Shown here: piece after piece, positions 20,549 through 35,500 of the stretch | How the letters are laid out: each line of letters opens with the position of its first letter | Numbering within the stretch: the first letter of the stretch is position 1 | Assembly (NCBI GenBank): GCA_023053685.1 | Contig: JALIGW010000001.1 | Location: 225,902,434-225,966,433, forward strand | Length of the DNA stretch: 64,000 nucleotides | Direction: 5' to 3' | Source of the DNA: Diadophis punctatus similis | Taxonomy: Eukaryota; Chordata; Lepidosauria; Squamata; Dipsadidae | Notes under the pieces: model-generated | Seen by the model: the letters and a program-made list of their open reading frames with translations, nothing else | Told to the model about the DNA's origin: nothing | Database searches by the model: none | Program-made: the position numbers and the translations under genes

Positions 20549-23500
20549 TAAGCATTCCAAGAAAGTGAAGCATCTTTCAAAGCATGTATTTGTCATTACA
20601 TGCTTTGAAAGAGCTGTTTCAATTCGTATTTGTGCAATTTTTGTCTATCAGAAAAGTATTGGGTCAGTTGGAGCAAACTTAACCCTCAGGACTTTAGTCA
20701 GCAATTTTTGCTGGCATTTTCCTGCAGATAACTGCTATTGTTCATTTACTACAGTATTTATAAATGGGTAATTTTTATTCCAAGATTCAATTATGTGTGT
20801 TATGTAATTATATCTAAAAAGCCAAAAAATAATTTTAAAAGATCTTTGCCAGAAGGAGGAAAGTCTTGTTAGTCTTATTCATCTGGGTTCAAATAGCATT
20901 CCCAGCTAACGCAGTTAAAGGCCTAATAGCTGGGTGCACACCATATGCTGAAATTTGGTTTGTTTTGTCCTTCAATGTGACATAAATTTAGCCTGTTTGT
21001 TACTGTGGTTCAGTGTATTGTGCCAAATTAAAAAGGGGTTAATTCAGTTCAGATTGTATGAACCAACCATTTCAAACAATTGCTATATACCTGAAATGTC
21101 TGAAGACCTTCAAGTTCTCCTTCTCTGTATTACCACTTCTTCCTGTTTATGTTGGAGGTCACCCACTTAATTCTCAGTTTCCTGTTTATAGCATCTTACA
21201 ATACCCTTCCCAATTTTTTTTACTTCGGTTTTTTTATTTTGTATATAAAAGCAATTGTTATGAAAAAGAAGGAAAATTGCATTTAAAAAGCCATATGGAA
21301 TATTGCTACCCAGTCTATCCAATATGTTTTCAGGAATTCAATTCATATTGAAGACTGAGCACATATTTTAGGATTTAAGATCTGGATGCAGCATATTTTC
21401 ATAATATTTGGCTATGCTCCAGTATGCCGCCTTACTGACAACTATGCTGATTGTCTACCTAGTACCTCATTAGGCCTGCCTTTATATCTGAAGCTCTTTA
21501 TAATTCTCATAAGCCAGGGGTTTAACTGATTAAGTCTGCCCAATTAAGTGAGATTATTTACTGTTAAACTCTTGCCTCTCTGACCCCAAAAAGGTTGCAA
21601 AGATCTTTTTGTATGAATTGTAAAGTGTCTAAGGAGAAGTATGATGAGTCCAGTAGAATTTTTACTCTTCCTTAAAAAGTGTATAAACTATTCTTACTAA
21701 TTCTAGAATTGGAACATCTTAGTCCTATATGAGTGACTTTTTGTCCCTGGTTCTCTTTCAGCATTTCTGTTGAGGTCTACAGTTCGAAGTCTGAGTGCAC
21801 AAAACACTTCACCAGTTCAAGGGTAAGATCAGGACATTGCAGAATGTTTTCTTTTCTGCAGATTTAGTTATGGTTAGATTTAAATAACAAATTTAACCTT
21901 TTAGCCTCAATGTTGTGTGAAAGACAGTATACTGTTAATTAACTAACATTTTACCCAGGCAGAAAAAAGATATATTATTCAAATCATATTCATTTGAAAT
22001 TGTCTTTGTGTTACTGCTAAAATGAAATTATATGAATAAGTTTCATGAATCCTTCCTTTAGGATCTTTTTCTTCCATTATTGGGGCTTCGAGCCATAATA
22101 TGAGGACCCAGCTTGTTGGGGGCAATATGCTGACTCTGTAAACTACTTAGAGTTGGCTGTAAAGCACTGTGAAGCTGTATATAAGTCTTACGTGCGATTG
22201 CTATTTATGGGCTCTTGGAGCACTGCATGGGTGCCTAGTTCTTTTTTCTCTTCCTCCTCCTCTCATGACTTTGGGAATTTATTTACATCTTTTATGCTGT
22301 CGGGGCTTTGGGAAAATAGCAGTTTTTCTGTTCCAAATAATGGTACAGTTATTTACTTACGATTGTTAGTCACTTTAGAGTCTCTTTGTACAAAATGGCC
22401 TACAACTAAGCAAAATAAGCTATTGTAACAGAAGAAAAGAGGGATTCCAGCATGCAGGAAAGCCCATAATGATATCCCTTTTTTACATAATGCAGGGCAT
22501 GTTGTCTTTCTTGCAGTATTGTAAGACAAACCCCAATGCTGGGTAGTTCTGCAAGACCTGGATTTACATACTGATGCTATAAGACACTTGAAGCAAGTCA
22601 ACAGTTACATAGTATTTTAAATGTTTCCAAACATGTATAAAAAGTCATTATGTCCTACTTATTCCTAAGAAACATTCACTTCTTGCATTCATTTTCTGGT
22701 TTTCTCTTTCCTGACTTCTTTTATAAAGGTAGCAGTCAAGGAAGTCATTGAGATTCTCACCTCAGCGAAAGGCACATGCATTTCTTTGCTTGAGTGTATA
22801 AACAAAATTGACAAAATGTTTAGTTTTAGGTAGTCCAACCTTAAGGTATGACTGCCAACTTTGGAATAAGCCAGAAAATTACAACAACTTTAAGTTATGG
22901 TTTAATATTCTTCAGTTGCACCCAAAATTGGTAACTAGTTTTTTAGTTCAGATAGAATAGATACCTACAGATAATTGAACAACTGGTTTGCTCAGTTGTT
23001 TGAGCAGAGGGTAAATATAATATCTGCAACCAGAAGCCTTTGCTTTGACTTAGTATACTGCAATGAATTGTTTGAATTTCTTAATTACCTCATAATAGTT
23101 TTAGCTGATTATTGGCTGAAAAAAAATAGAAAATGAATTTTATGTACTGGCTTCTGAGCCTAATCATGTTTTTTTTCCTACTTTGATGCAGTTCTAAAGT
23201 GTAACATTTCAACACAAGAGTTTGAACTTGCTCCCAGCTTTGCAGTACGTGGCATTAAAGAGATCACTTTAATGGTTGTAGTGCTCTAAAAATTCTCCCA
23301 TTGTATAAAGGTACTCCAGAATATTCATAACCGGCACTGTAGAACTGAGTGGCAGCTAAGCATTAACCTGCAGTTGGAGATAAGGGAGAAAACAGATATT
23401 CTGTGCAACTTGTTCCAGTCCTCTTGCTGCATACCATGAAGTCAGCCAGTGTGAAGCTTGATGGAACCAAGAGCAGAAAAAGCAAAAAACAGACTCCTCT

Positions 23501-26500
23501 CAACCCAGCAACGCCTTCTAGTGGCCCAGGCAAAATGGCTACAGGAGCTACTTCTAAAATCAAGAGTTTCTCCTTGCCATCCATTTCTCCCATAGCCACT
23601 GTAGAAGCTGCCTCTGTTGGCTCTTCTCCTAAAGCTGGGCCCAGTTTTCTGGATGCAGTTGTCCCCTTGAGTGTTAGCAGAGGCATGGATCAGGAAGAGA
23701 TTCAGAAGGAACGCTTTGGAGAGAGGACTCCCCTGCAAATTCCTAACCAAAGTAGAATGTCAGCTTCAGCTGCAGAAGCAGTATCAAAAATAGAGCCAAT
23801 CAAACTCGATGTAGGTCTAGAAGTAATTGATCTCACCTGTGACACTTCAGTGGTTGATCTTACACATAATGATTCCATTGTACTTGTGGAAGAGACTAGA
23901 CAACAGCAAAACCAAAAATTAAGAAGCCGACCGCTGTTCAACAGCTGTATAGTATGTAATGATAATGACAACGAATGTAGTGAAAGTGAGGAATTGGCTG
24001 CCAGTAAATTGCCTAGAGAATTAGAAAAGGAGAAAATTGGAAGTCCAAAATCTTCAGGCACTGTGAGTTGTCCAATTTGCATGGACGGCTATGCAGAAAT
24101 TATCCACAGTGGACGACTTATAATGTCAACAAAATGTGGCCACATCTTTTGTAGTCGGTGCCTCCAAAATTCTCTTAAAAGTGCAAACTCTTGTCCTGCT
24201 TGTAGGAAAAAACTCAATCGCAAACAGTATCATCCAATATATATATGAATATATGGATGAATTTGGTAATCTAAGTTTTCTCATTTGGCTGCTTTTGTGT
24301 TTTGTTTATTTTATGTAAACTTAATTCAGCTTTAAGGAGTATTATAGCTCAGTTTACTCTGGGACCATAGACTCCCATCTACTGAAACCTATGTTTAAAA
24401 AAAAACCTGTATAAGTAGAAAGAACTTACTTTTTGTTTAATTGTAAGCCAGTTATAAAAATATTGATGTAATCAGGCAGAAGCTGATGAAGAATGTAGGG
24501 CACTGTTACAAGGATCTTATTAAAATTAATAAATTAATAAAACTCACTTGATGGAAAAATCTTATTTAGTGAGAAAATTTCTTTTGTGTTAATAGAGCCC
24601 AAGTAAAAATGCTGAACTCCCAAATGTATAGGATTTATAAAACCTAGCACTCAAATCTCAGACTATGTACATGGATATTATGTATACATGAATTTTCTTT
24701 GGTAGCCTAAATTTTCATTTTAATTGCACTCATAATTAAGACTCTTAATGGTAATAAGAATTGTGAATGTACATCCTCTACTTCATATGGAAATTTTGTG
24801 ATTAGCGACATTGTCTTTAATGTGGGCAGTTATACAAACTAAATTGCCTAAGGGGCTGCTCTTTCCCATAAATAGTAGCCAATAACCATTTCAAACCTGT
24901 AAGAAATAAGAACATATAAGGAACAGATTTTGAGCATAAAAGTGATCAGTTAAATATTTGTAATAAACTGGTGGATGGCATGATGTAGAAATCTGATCTA
25001 TTTAAGAATTTTAATAATTCTGAACTAATTGGATTTATTAAATATATGTAACCTTCAGTTATTAGCTAACCTGGGGGTACCTATGCAATCATTTACTTCC
25101 AATTGGAAAGCCTGAGCCTATTCTCATATCACTAAAAATGGACTAGCATGTTTACATAGTACAGCATGAACCATAGTCTGAGTCTCAGGTTCAATGAAAA
25201 AGGTGTAAATTTTTTCCCCTTAATGATCTTCCCACAGTTGTTTTCAGGGGTGGTTGTGCAAGCTAGTTACTTAACTGAACTTCCTCGTGTCCAGTCATGT
25301 AAAATTCTGTAATAAAGATCAACATTGGAGAAACGTGCAATGGCAGTTCCAAATCCATATACATGCTTATCGTAGAACTATTGTAAAATCAGTGAGGTTA
25401 AACAAGCTTTATATAAGCTTGGGATTATGAATGCAGTTCTCTACTTTTTCATGAATTCTCCTGCTTGAAATTACACAGCCGTCTGAACAATAAACGTTAC
25501 ATGAGTTTGAGAGAAGAAAGTGCACTTTTGATATTTGTTTTCAGAACAGATGTTAGCTTAGTAATAAAGCTTTAAACAACCTTCAGATATTGTTTTATAA
25601 GCATATATATATATATATATATATATATGCTTCTGTATTTATAGGCAATTGATTTTAATTTATGCAAATAAAGTTTTTGATGGTTTATTAAAAATTCATT
25701 TAAGTGTCATGTTTTAATCATTTTTCAGATATTAACTATTTCCTTAGAATTACTTACTGTTTTTTTTTCTGGAATTGTAGAATTTATCATAGGAAAGTAC
25801 AGTTGAAAAATACAGAGTGGTTCCTTGGCAGAGAAGTGAATGGTTTCTTATGACTTAGGTTTATTGTTAACCAAATTCTTAATTAGTGTTTCCTAATACC
25901 AGTACCAAAAAGCAGGTTATGGACAGACAGATAACACATGTTCTGAACCTTCGCAGACAACTGTGCCCTTAAAACTGGACTTTTTAAAATACAGAGCAAA
26001 GGTTTCTGGTGACAGTAGGGAAGATGCTGACCTTAAACCAGATTGCTTTTCATGCTGCTGCAGAGGGTAGCTTAAGAGTTCTTTAGAAAAAAGATACAGC
26101 CGTGTTAAGGAGTTCCTGACAGGTGCTATGTGAGCATCTTGATGCACTACAGAACACCTTTTTCTCTTTTGACAGTTCCAATAGTAAAGAAGTAGCATAA
26201 ACTTAAATGGAAGATACTTTATCTAACAAACTGGATGAAATGTTTTGGCCCCAGCAGGTGGCAGCACATTTTGAACACCCTTGAAAAGGCTACAGATAGA
26301 TGTGGTTAGTGTTTGGGATATCTGAGCACAGGGAGATAACTTGGGTGGTAAACTAGATTAGGAAGCTGAAAGATCAATTTGGAAGAAAGCCGTGACAAAA
26401 TGCTTCTTTGCTATTGCCACAATGTGCTCATCTGGTCCCCAGGGTTGAATTGAATGAATGTCTTTATGCCTGCCTTCTCTCCAGGAGGCAGAGAACATGC

Positions 26501-29500
26501 TCATGTTCGCATGAGACTCCTGGGGCTCTGTAATGTCCCTGTCTAGCCCTACAAATAGCTTTATATTCCTCGCCTCCCGTCATAAAGTCAAGGGAAGAGT
26601 AATGTTCTCCTGCCTGTTAGCTTCTCTTTATATTCACCCTTGTCTTCTGGCTGGTAAAGCACAAAGATGTGATTACATCACTATCTCAGTTACTTGGTAG
26701 GAAACACTTATCTTAGCATTAATACATTCAGAGTCAAGGTAGCTGTTTTATGATATAAGTGCTTTTAAAATCAGCTGTGCAATTTGGGCTTATATAATAC
26801 CGTAACTTCATGCTCTTTAGGCATGCAACGTCAATATGTTAAAACACAAGAATTCTAGTCTGTTCCCTGACGTGGTGGTTTTCTCCTTTTATTTTAAAAT
26901 ACTTGAGGCATTCCTATTTTACATAAATATTCATCTCAATACTCCATCTCTAGTTTTCATTCTGTGGTTTGTTTCTGGAACAGGTGTGTGTGGTATTTAA
27001 CCTAGTATTCTACTTCTTAAAATCTTATAATTATCCACATAAGCCTTAAAATAAGATTTGGTTCTCACATGCTCAATATTTTCTGAGGTGGGAGCAGTGT
27101 TTTTTTTCCAAATCCTACACATTCCCATTGATATAAATGATATGCTTGTAAAGCATAGCAATGAAGAAGCACTGCAAACATACTTTTTTATTCAGCCAGT
27201 ACAGAAATTACTTTTTGTATACTATCTTTTCAAGAAGAATATCTTAGATGTATAGCAGGATTTCACATGCTAGATTTATTTCTGTTTCTCTGTTCATTGG
27301 GACCTTTGGTCTCCAGAGTGCACTACAGGTTCTGAGTACTAATCAATATGCGAAGATATGGTGTGGACAGCTCTGGAGGCCCCTGGGATGGCAGAAGTGA
27401 CACTGCTGTTATATGAGCTGCACTGGTTGCTGGTTTGCTTCTAGATCCAATTCAAGGTGTTGGTCATTACCTTTAAAGCCCTTTATGGCAGGGTTCCAGG
27501 GTATCTGAGGAACTGCCTTACCCTGTTGAGATTAACCTGCCCCATTTGTTCCAGCATAAAGAGCTACTTCTGATCCTGTCAGCCAAAGAATTTCGACTGG
27601 CAGGGTCCAGGAGGAGGAGAACCTTTTCTGCTGTGGCCCCCTCCCTCTGGAATATTCTCCTGTCAGAGATGAGATCGGCCCACACATTCCTGGCCTTCTG
27701 GAAGAGCCTAAAAATTTGGCTCTGCTGCCGCTACATTGGTGATGGCTGATGGAATAGAGAAGATTCTCTCCCTCAGGCTGCCCATCTTGGTTTCTAATTT
27801 TAATTTTTAACTTTTTATTCTATTTTAATTTTTTCCCACTTCTATTATATTGTAAGCTGGCCAGAGTTGTATTGTTGAGATGGGCACCATATAAATTCAA
27901 CAAATAATAAGATACCTTTGTGGATACCTCTCTTACAAATAGGCATTTCATGTTTTTCAAAGTTTGCTATGAACAGTGTATGGAATTCTACGGTATGTTT
28001 ACCACATTAACCAATTTGCCTGAGTTTGCTTCTCAGACTGGAGTATAAATCAACTATTCTGGTGGGACTCATACAATGCCTAAAGTCATAAATTAGCTGA
28101 CCACATTTTAACTTAGCTGCTGCATGAACCCAGACAGTCTGAAGTGAAGTCTGTCCATTTTAAAGAACCAAACACAGCTTTCTTAATAATAAGGAAGTGG
28201 TTTACCACTGCTGACTTTGAGACAGTGACAGAGACTGGAGCTATGCACATTGTACATATCCTAAGCCCCCATTGTCTGTGAACTCTCACCTCATTCAGAA
28301 AACAACATGAAGTGAATTGGAGTTTTGCTATCACTTTATTCGGGATTTTAGTAAAGCAAAACCTCAAATTACACAAAAGAACTGTAATTACATTCTTGCA
28401 CATAGAAATACAGCTTTCCTTCAAATTTCTATCTAATGTGTGTGTGGGGGGGGCGGAATCTTAACTCTAAGAGCAACCCTATTTTTCATTGTGCCCTACA
28501 TGCATTTGGTTCCTGACTTCTGTTCAAACTCTGAATCTATTAGGCTCTTGGGGGCCTGAAAATTTCCAATGCCTAGCTGAGGTTTTCCATCCTTGGCAGA
28601 AAAAATAATTGGTGTAGAAATTGCCATTTCCATTGCTGATCCCTGTCCTGCCTCTATTGCACATCAGTGCCCCCACCTGATTTCCCTCCAGATTAACAAG
28701 CATTTTAAACTAACACATTGTCTCCATCTTGAAGCTGCCTTTGGATCCTATTGGGAACAAGGGATAAGTTGCACTTTAATAAGAGTTCAGCTAAGGCTGG
28801 TTTAATTCTACCTCATGGTTGGAAATGAGTTGAAAACAATATCACAGAGAAATAACGAAGAAAAAAAATGTTGCTGGGTAGCATGTACTATAAGGGAAAA
28901 AAAGATTTGAATAACACAGGTAGTCATGAGTTAGCCAAAGAGCACTGGCTATTGCTAGTTTTGCTAGGGACCAGAGCGAGACCTATTTCCAAAATTATTC
29001 ATTTCAAATGATAAATGCAAAAAACAAAAAGATAAGCTGTGTGTTTTTAATGGAGGTTACAATTTAGATTTGCTCCCTTTGGGAAAAGACATAGTTTGCA
29101 TTTATCATACATGAGTGCAGTGCTGATCTTTGGGATTCTCCATGCTTTATTACAGTAAATGGCAGTGAGCATTTGAACATCTGCTGCCATCATTGGAATA
29201 AAAAGTATGTGCTTCATTAGCAAAGCTGGATGAGAGGCAAGACTTTTCTACCAGGTCTAGGCCAATAATTCTCTTAAGTATAGAACACTGGGATCCAACA
29301 GGTAGTCCATTCAGCCACCCAAGATTCAAGGGCCAGAAACCACTCACTACCTCAGTCTCCTCCATTCTGCGTATACCCTGACAGTGATTTAACTCATAAT
29401 AATAGATCAGTGACTGGAAATTGGTTCATTGAAGCACACAAGATGAAATACAGGTAATAATATGATTTCTAAAATTCAGAAAACTGACAGTGAACAGGGC

Positions 29501-32500
29501 TTGAGTGCCCTGTTATTAACCAAACTCATCTGTGCTAGTCTAAACGAAATTGTGATCTTGCACAAAAAAGCCCAAAGAAAAGTGCAAGTTGGAAATAAAA
29601 GGATGGATATTAAACTCTCTGAGCGGGAGATCCATTCACCTCTAGCCCCTCAATATTTAGAAAAGTCTGTTAAAGAAATTCCTGACCAGATTAATGCTAA
29701 GAGTTGTTATGACATGGAGTACATGAAACAATTCAAGTGCAACTATTTAATTTGGGATTACATTTTTGGTTCAAAATTTACTTTTAAAAGACCTTTAAAT
29801 GTAAAGGGGATGAAAAGGCATACATAAATGGAACTAGAATTGGCTTTTTTTGTCCAAAAATGAATTGTTTTCTTGAAACTAATCAAATAAACCATTTCCA
29901 TAATTTTTTTCCTGCCAGTTATCTTTGAAACGCACAAATAAATTTCTAACGCTTCTTTCCCATTTCTCTTTGTCTCTTCTCTCAAAATTCTTGTCACTTT
30001 TATCAAAATCCCTTAGTAGCTCTAGTGAAGCAGCTCCATTAAATTCCTTATAATTCAAAATAAAAGCAATAATCTACATCACTATTTTGGTTTATTCTAT
30101 AGCTTTTTAAATGTTTAAGTCATCCAATTCTATTTGTCAATCCAATATTTCCCTTTCTTGCAAATTGTAATTTTAAAATCCAACTTAATCTCTGTTTCAA
30201 TTTTATTCAATGAAGCTTGTTCCTCTTCAATAACATCTTTTGATTCCATTGCAGAGTTAATTAGGTTGAGACCCAAGTGTCAAATGTTTCTTTTAAAATA
30301 GCCATCTGGTGCCCTCTAATGTCCAAACTTTCAAAGACTTGTTAATCAGTTTGTAATGTAAGCAAAAAAATAATTCTCATAAGAGAAGGTCTTTTTAATT
30401 AACTTCAAAATCTTTTTTAATTCAAATTCATCTGAATCCTTAATCCATTTACAAAAACTTTATAAAATCAAAACCGTAATAACCCTTTTGCTGTGTATTG
30501 CAAAAAAGAAAAATTCTTAAAACTGTATACGTATAATTATCTTTCTTTCTAAATAGATTGAAGAGAAACACCCAGCAAGTGCCAAACTTGCAGTTCTGAA
30601 GGTTGTTTTTTTAACTTTAACAAACAATAAGGGGGGGGGGCTCCAAAGTGATTAAAAAGATGGTTTGGTTGAACTTTGAGACCCCCTAAGAGGCTAGATT
30701 AATGGTTCAGAGCACAATGGAATCGCATGACTCCCAACTGTTTGCAAGAGACCAATAAACATCAGTTTCTGCTATATACTCACTAAAAACAGCTGTTTGG
30801 AGTATGCATAGGTAATCTAAAGATCTTTCCATCTAGAGAGTATTTTTAGCAGTCTGGATCCAGTATCCAGCTGCCTTTCAGCCGTAATATCTCAGTTTGT
30901 CTTTCCTCACTGGAAGTGACTTCAAAATACAGGTAGTCTTCGACTTACAATTTTGAGCCCCAAATTTATCTTGCTAAATGAGACGTCTGTTAAGTGAATT
31001 TTGCCGCATTTTATGACCTTTCTTGCCACAGTTGTTAACTGAATCACTGCGACTGTTAAGTTAGTGACACGGCTGTTAAGTGAATCTGGCTTCCCCATTG
31101 ATTTTGCTTGTCAGGAGGTCGCAAAAGGTGATCACATGACCCCGGGACACTGCAACCATCATAAATATGAGTCAGTTACCAAGCATCTGAATTTTGATCA
31201 CGTGACCATGGGGATGCTGCAATGGCCGAAAGTGTGAAAAACATCATAAGTCACTTATTTCGGTGCCATTGTAACTTCAAACGGTCACTAAATGAACTGT
31301 TGTAAGTCGAGGACTACCTGTATTAGCTTTTCTGCCATGGGCATAGAGAAATAGTTTCCCATCCAATTTACCAGCTTCTTCCTCAAGCCATAGAGATAAA
31401 TCTTCAGCCATCATCTCCTTGAGCTGCAAACAAATTGTCAAAGGCCTCCTTTATGTTGTCCCAAAAAGGGATTTATAAATCCTTCCATTCCCCATCATTC
31501 AGTCAGAACTGAAGAAGTCTTGGATAAGAAGCGAAACATTTTCAAGGAATAAACCAAGAAAATCCAGTTGCCATTTGGAAAAGCACCTTTGGAACAACCA
31601 TGATCTGGATGACTGAATATCTCCATAGGTGCTCCTTTATGCTGGTTGGGACTTTTTGAATGCCTGATTGCTATGTCAAAGGGAAGGCTGGCAATCAGTA
31701 GAGCAATCATCACCATCTCCCTGCCTGCCTGCCACACAATGGTACCATCCTAAGGTAGCTGAGCCCTTGGTTAGATGACAGCATTTTACAGGACAACATG
31801 CACAACACACAGGGATTTGAATGAATGGATGTATATTTGTAGCCTGTGATTTGGCAATCACTCTTTTTTTCTTCCTCCAACGGAAGGAGGAATCAAAAGA
31901 TGTGATAAAGAAATTGAAAACATTTTCAGAAGGCTTTTTTCATTATTGAAATACTGTTGATCATCCATGGACAAAAAAAAATAGTTTCATCTACCGTGGT
32001 TAGGTGAATTAACCATTGATGGGTGGACTTTCTCAAAGATAAAACCATAATTCATAGTTAGGTTTATGCCAGATACTCAAACTTCCCCTTTGTGACACCG
32101 CTTTTTAATTGAAAGCTTTTGAAAACGAGTGTATAAGCAACAAATTGGCTGCAGATTGGTATCTGATAAGCATGTCAGGACATGCTCCAAATGACCTCCC
32201 CCAACTCCTGGAAGTAGTCCAGGATTATATTTTAAATATGCTCAGTACATTGCATGTTTTGAACTAGTTTTCCATCAAGCCTCGTTATGCCTGAAGGATG
32301 AAGAAAGCCCACTGCAGCTCATAATAACTTTTCTCACCCTTTCCCCAAGCCCACACCCCACCCCTAGACACTGAAATCCTTTTAAGTGAGGTTTCCAGGT
32401 ACCTTGAAACTGAGACATTCTACTTGGAAAAGTGTGAGTTGTCCAACACAAAGTAGGGGGCCTTGTACAGTATAATCAAGGAGTTGACTGGAGATTGACT

Positions 32501-35500
32501 TCCCTTCTAGTGCAAAAACCTATGGCATTTCGGAATCCATTAGGTAATTCATTCTTCTGTTTCTGCTTCTCCTGTAATAATGTTTTACAATTCATGTTTC
32601 TGTATGTGAAGCTTGTTCTAAAGCAAACTTTAAGATAAGGTATTCGCTGGGAGAGGTGTGAAAAATTATTGGCTAGAGAACTACACATTTTTTAAAAAAA
32701 AATGGGACCTGAGAGATGCAATCAAGCATCCAGGAATTGACTGTAATATTTATAATAGCATATTCTTGTTTATTTCACAGGTTACTTCCAAAAACATCCT
32801 TGTCATCACCTCCATGGCCTGAAATCAAGCTACCAGATCCGGCAGAAGAGGCAGAACATCATAGAGGTAAATAATCTGTACCCTCTCAAAAAACATAAGG
32901 TATGCCACTTCTGTATGTTTCATTTTGATATTGTCACTGCCTCCCATTTGTGTCTACTTTTTTTTTTTGCTCTCTCTATAAAGTAATCTTTATTGATTTT
33001 TCTTTTAAAAACAATACAAACATACATACATATATACAAAAACGGACAGTAGACTAAACACACTAAACCACGAACTTAGACCTAAAATATATCTAAGTCG
33101 TAACAAACATTTTCAATATTCCTTTTCAGCTTGTCAATATTATTTCATTATGTATTTACATTTTATAATATTATCGTCCTTATATTATTACAGAGTCATT
33201 CTCGAATAAATCATTTTTAGTAAATTGAGTCATCCATTTCAGTTTCTACATCTTAAATTACTTTAATCTCTTAGCTCTTTTATATTATGTTTTATTAAAT
33301 TACATGATATATACAGAAAGTAGGATTAAGGAATCAGATAATATCTGCTTTTGATTTAATGAAGACATGCAATCATTAACACAGAATAACAGAACAAGAA
33401 ACACAAGCAACACTAGCGTTAGTGAAGTTGTCTTCAGGGATTTCACACAGTACAGAAAGTAGCTAGATTTGTCTTCTAGCTAATGTCATGGTGGACCCTC
33501 TTAGCCAATGCAATCACTATTAGCAGACTGTTATATAGTCAATGTTGCCCCAACCCTATCTCCTATGTTTCATAAACCCAAAGATTCCCCTCACTTTGAT
33601 TGGTGCTGTGTCCCATTCAAGGACATGTGAATGAAACGGTATCTTTTTCTAGACTTGAACAGTGGCCATGTAGTCTCTGGAAATGATAGGTTTTGAATTC
33701 AGGGATCAAAACACCATGCTACACCTTCATGCTCTTGAACTCATGTATATTTTTCAGGACAACGCCAAGAAATAGTGCAGCTTTTGTGAGAAGATGCTCA
33801 CAAGTCAAGGTGCCTGTGGCCCTTCCTGGCTTTAGACCCAAAGCAGTGTGCATTTCCCCTTATCTTAAATTTTGCTTTAGAATCATTTTTTTTAAACTAT
33901 AACAAAAGCAGTACTATGGATGCATAAAAGGGCTATTCATCCAAGGCAATTATTCTCCCACACTCATCTCAATACACATATTTTGTGTAGAGAGCCATGG
34001 TGGCCTATAATTTAAAATGTTCTCAACTAGGAATGGAAAGAGCCAGGTTTTACATCTTCAGCCATAAAAGGAACCAATCACTTCCTCTTAGCCCCTAAAC
34101 CACCTCAAGTCTTGTGTGGCCGGAGGGGGGTAGGGTTGGGGGGGATCAGATGAGGGAACAGTCTAGGTACCATCTTGAGCTCCTGAACAAAATGTGGGAT
34201 ATTAATGTAATAAATAAACTTAATTAGTCAATAATTAAGTTTAACTCACCAATTTTCTTCCAGAGATTGTACAGAATGTGAATGAGTTAATTGCCACTGG
34301 GCAATATGGAAGACTGTTTGCAGTTGTTCACTTTGCCAGCAGACAGTGGAAAATAACCAGTGAAGACTTGATTTTAATTGAAAACCACATACCTGCTGAA
34401 TGTGGAGACAGAATCAGAATGGAAAAGGTAGGCTTCATGTTAGCAATCATTTTCTCTCTTCATGTTAATCCGAAAGATTACTTTGCCATAAATGTATCAT
34501 TAAATCAGCATCACACACACGTCTGCCTCCGTCTCACCATGTCATTAGCTACCTGTTAGCATCTCCCGCAGGAGTGCATGTCCTGTGACAGGGGAGTAAA
34601 TACTGTAGTAGAAGCAAGGAGACAGAGCTAAAAACATTAAAGAATAACTGCTGGGAGCTATTTGTGAGAACTATTTGTGAGATTCAAATGGCATTCCAAG
34701 GAGAAAAAGAATTGTGGCAAATGATGAGCTGTGGAAGAAAGGTTGCTGATGGACCTGTGGGTGTTGTTCAAAGGCAAGATAGGAGTGAAGAAGTATTAAT
34801 AGCCATCTTACCTGTTTCCACTAATCCAGGCTTTTATCTAAGCTTCCATTTCTTTATACTCAAGTTAAATAATGCAGTGTACCTCAGTTTCCCCAAGGTT
34901 AGAATTTCTGTGCCTCTTACTCTATTATTCCAATTTGCTTCGCTTACTTTGTCCTTTTCTTACTAGTGCAAGTTCCTTTAGCTGCTGCCTAAACTCTCAA
35001 TCAGCCAGTGCAGTGCTGTGTGCCTTTTGTTGTCAGATATTGGCCTATGCCCCTTCTAGTGCTACAGATCCCTATTGGCAACAATTAGATCCTCTGTTAA
35101 GATCTCTGTTAGATCCTTCTTTTTTCATGACTTTCATGCTACCACCAACCCCATTGATGTTTTCAAGGTTTTGGAGCCTCTAACTCTTTCCCCTTTACCA
35201 ATACATGTAGTCCTCGGGTAGCAACCACAATTGGGACTGGCAATTTGGTCATTAAGCGAAGCTGTCACTGAGTGAAACCATGATTGTACTTATGATCTTA
35301 CTTCACCTTTCCTTTCCAGACCTGTGGAGGCCTTAAATGTGAGGATTGTTGGTAAAGTCCTCTTTTCCTCACTGTCATAATTGAACAGTCGTTAAATGAG
35401 GCAGTTGCTAAAGAGGACCACCTGTACTACTTGCCACACAGTTTTCAGCCCCATCCACTTTGCCCCTCATTAAGGCGACTCACAATGTCAGACCCTGTGA

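Noticed and set aside
23403..23435. GTG-initiated extension of the RNF4-like frame
   Set aside because: Non-ATG starts are not expected here; the first ATG at 23436 is used.
29462..29827. 121-codon open frame in MRPL21 intron 2
   Set aside because: It is Lys/Ile-rich as expected from AT-rich DNA and has no domain or exon structure.
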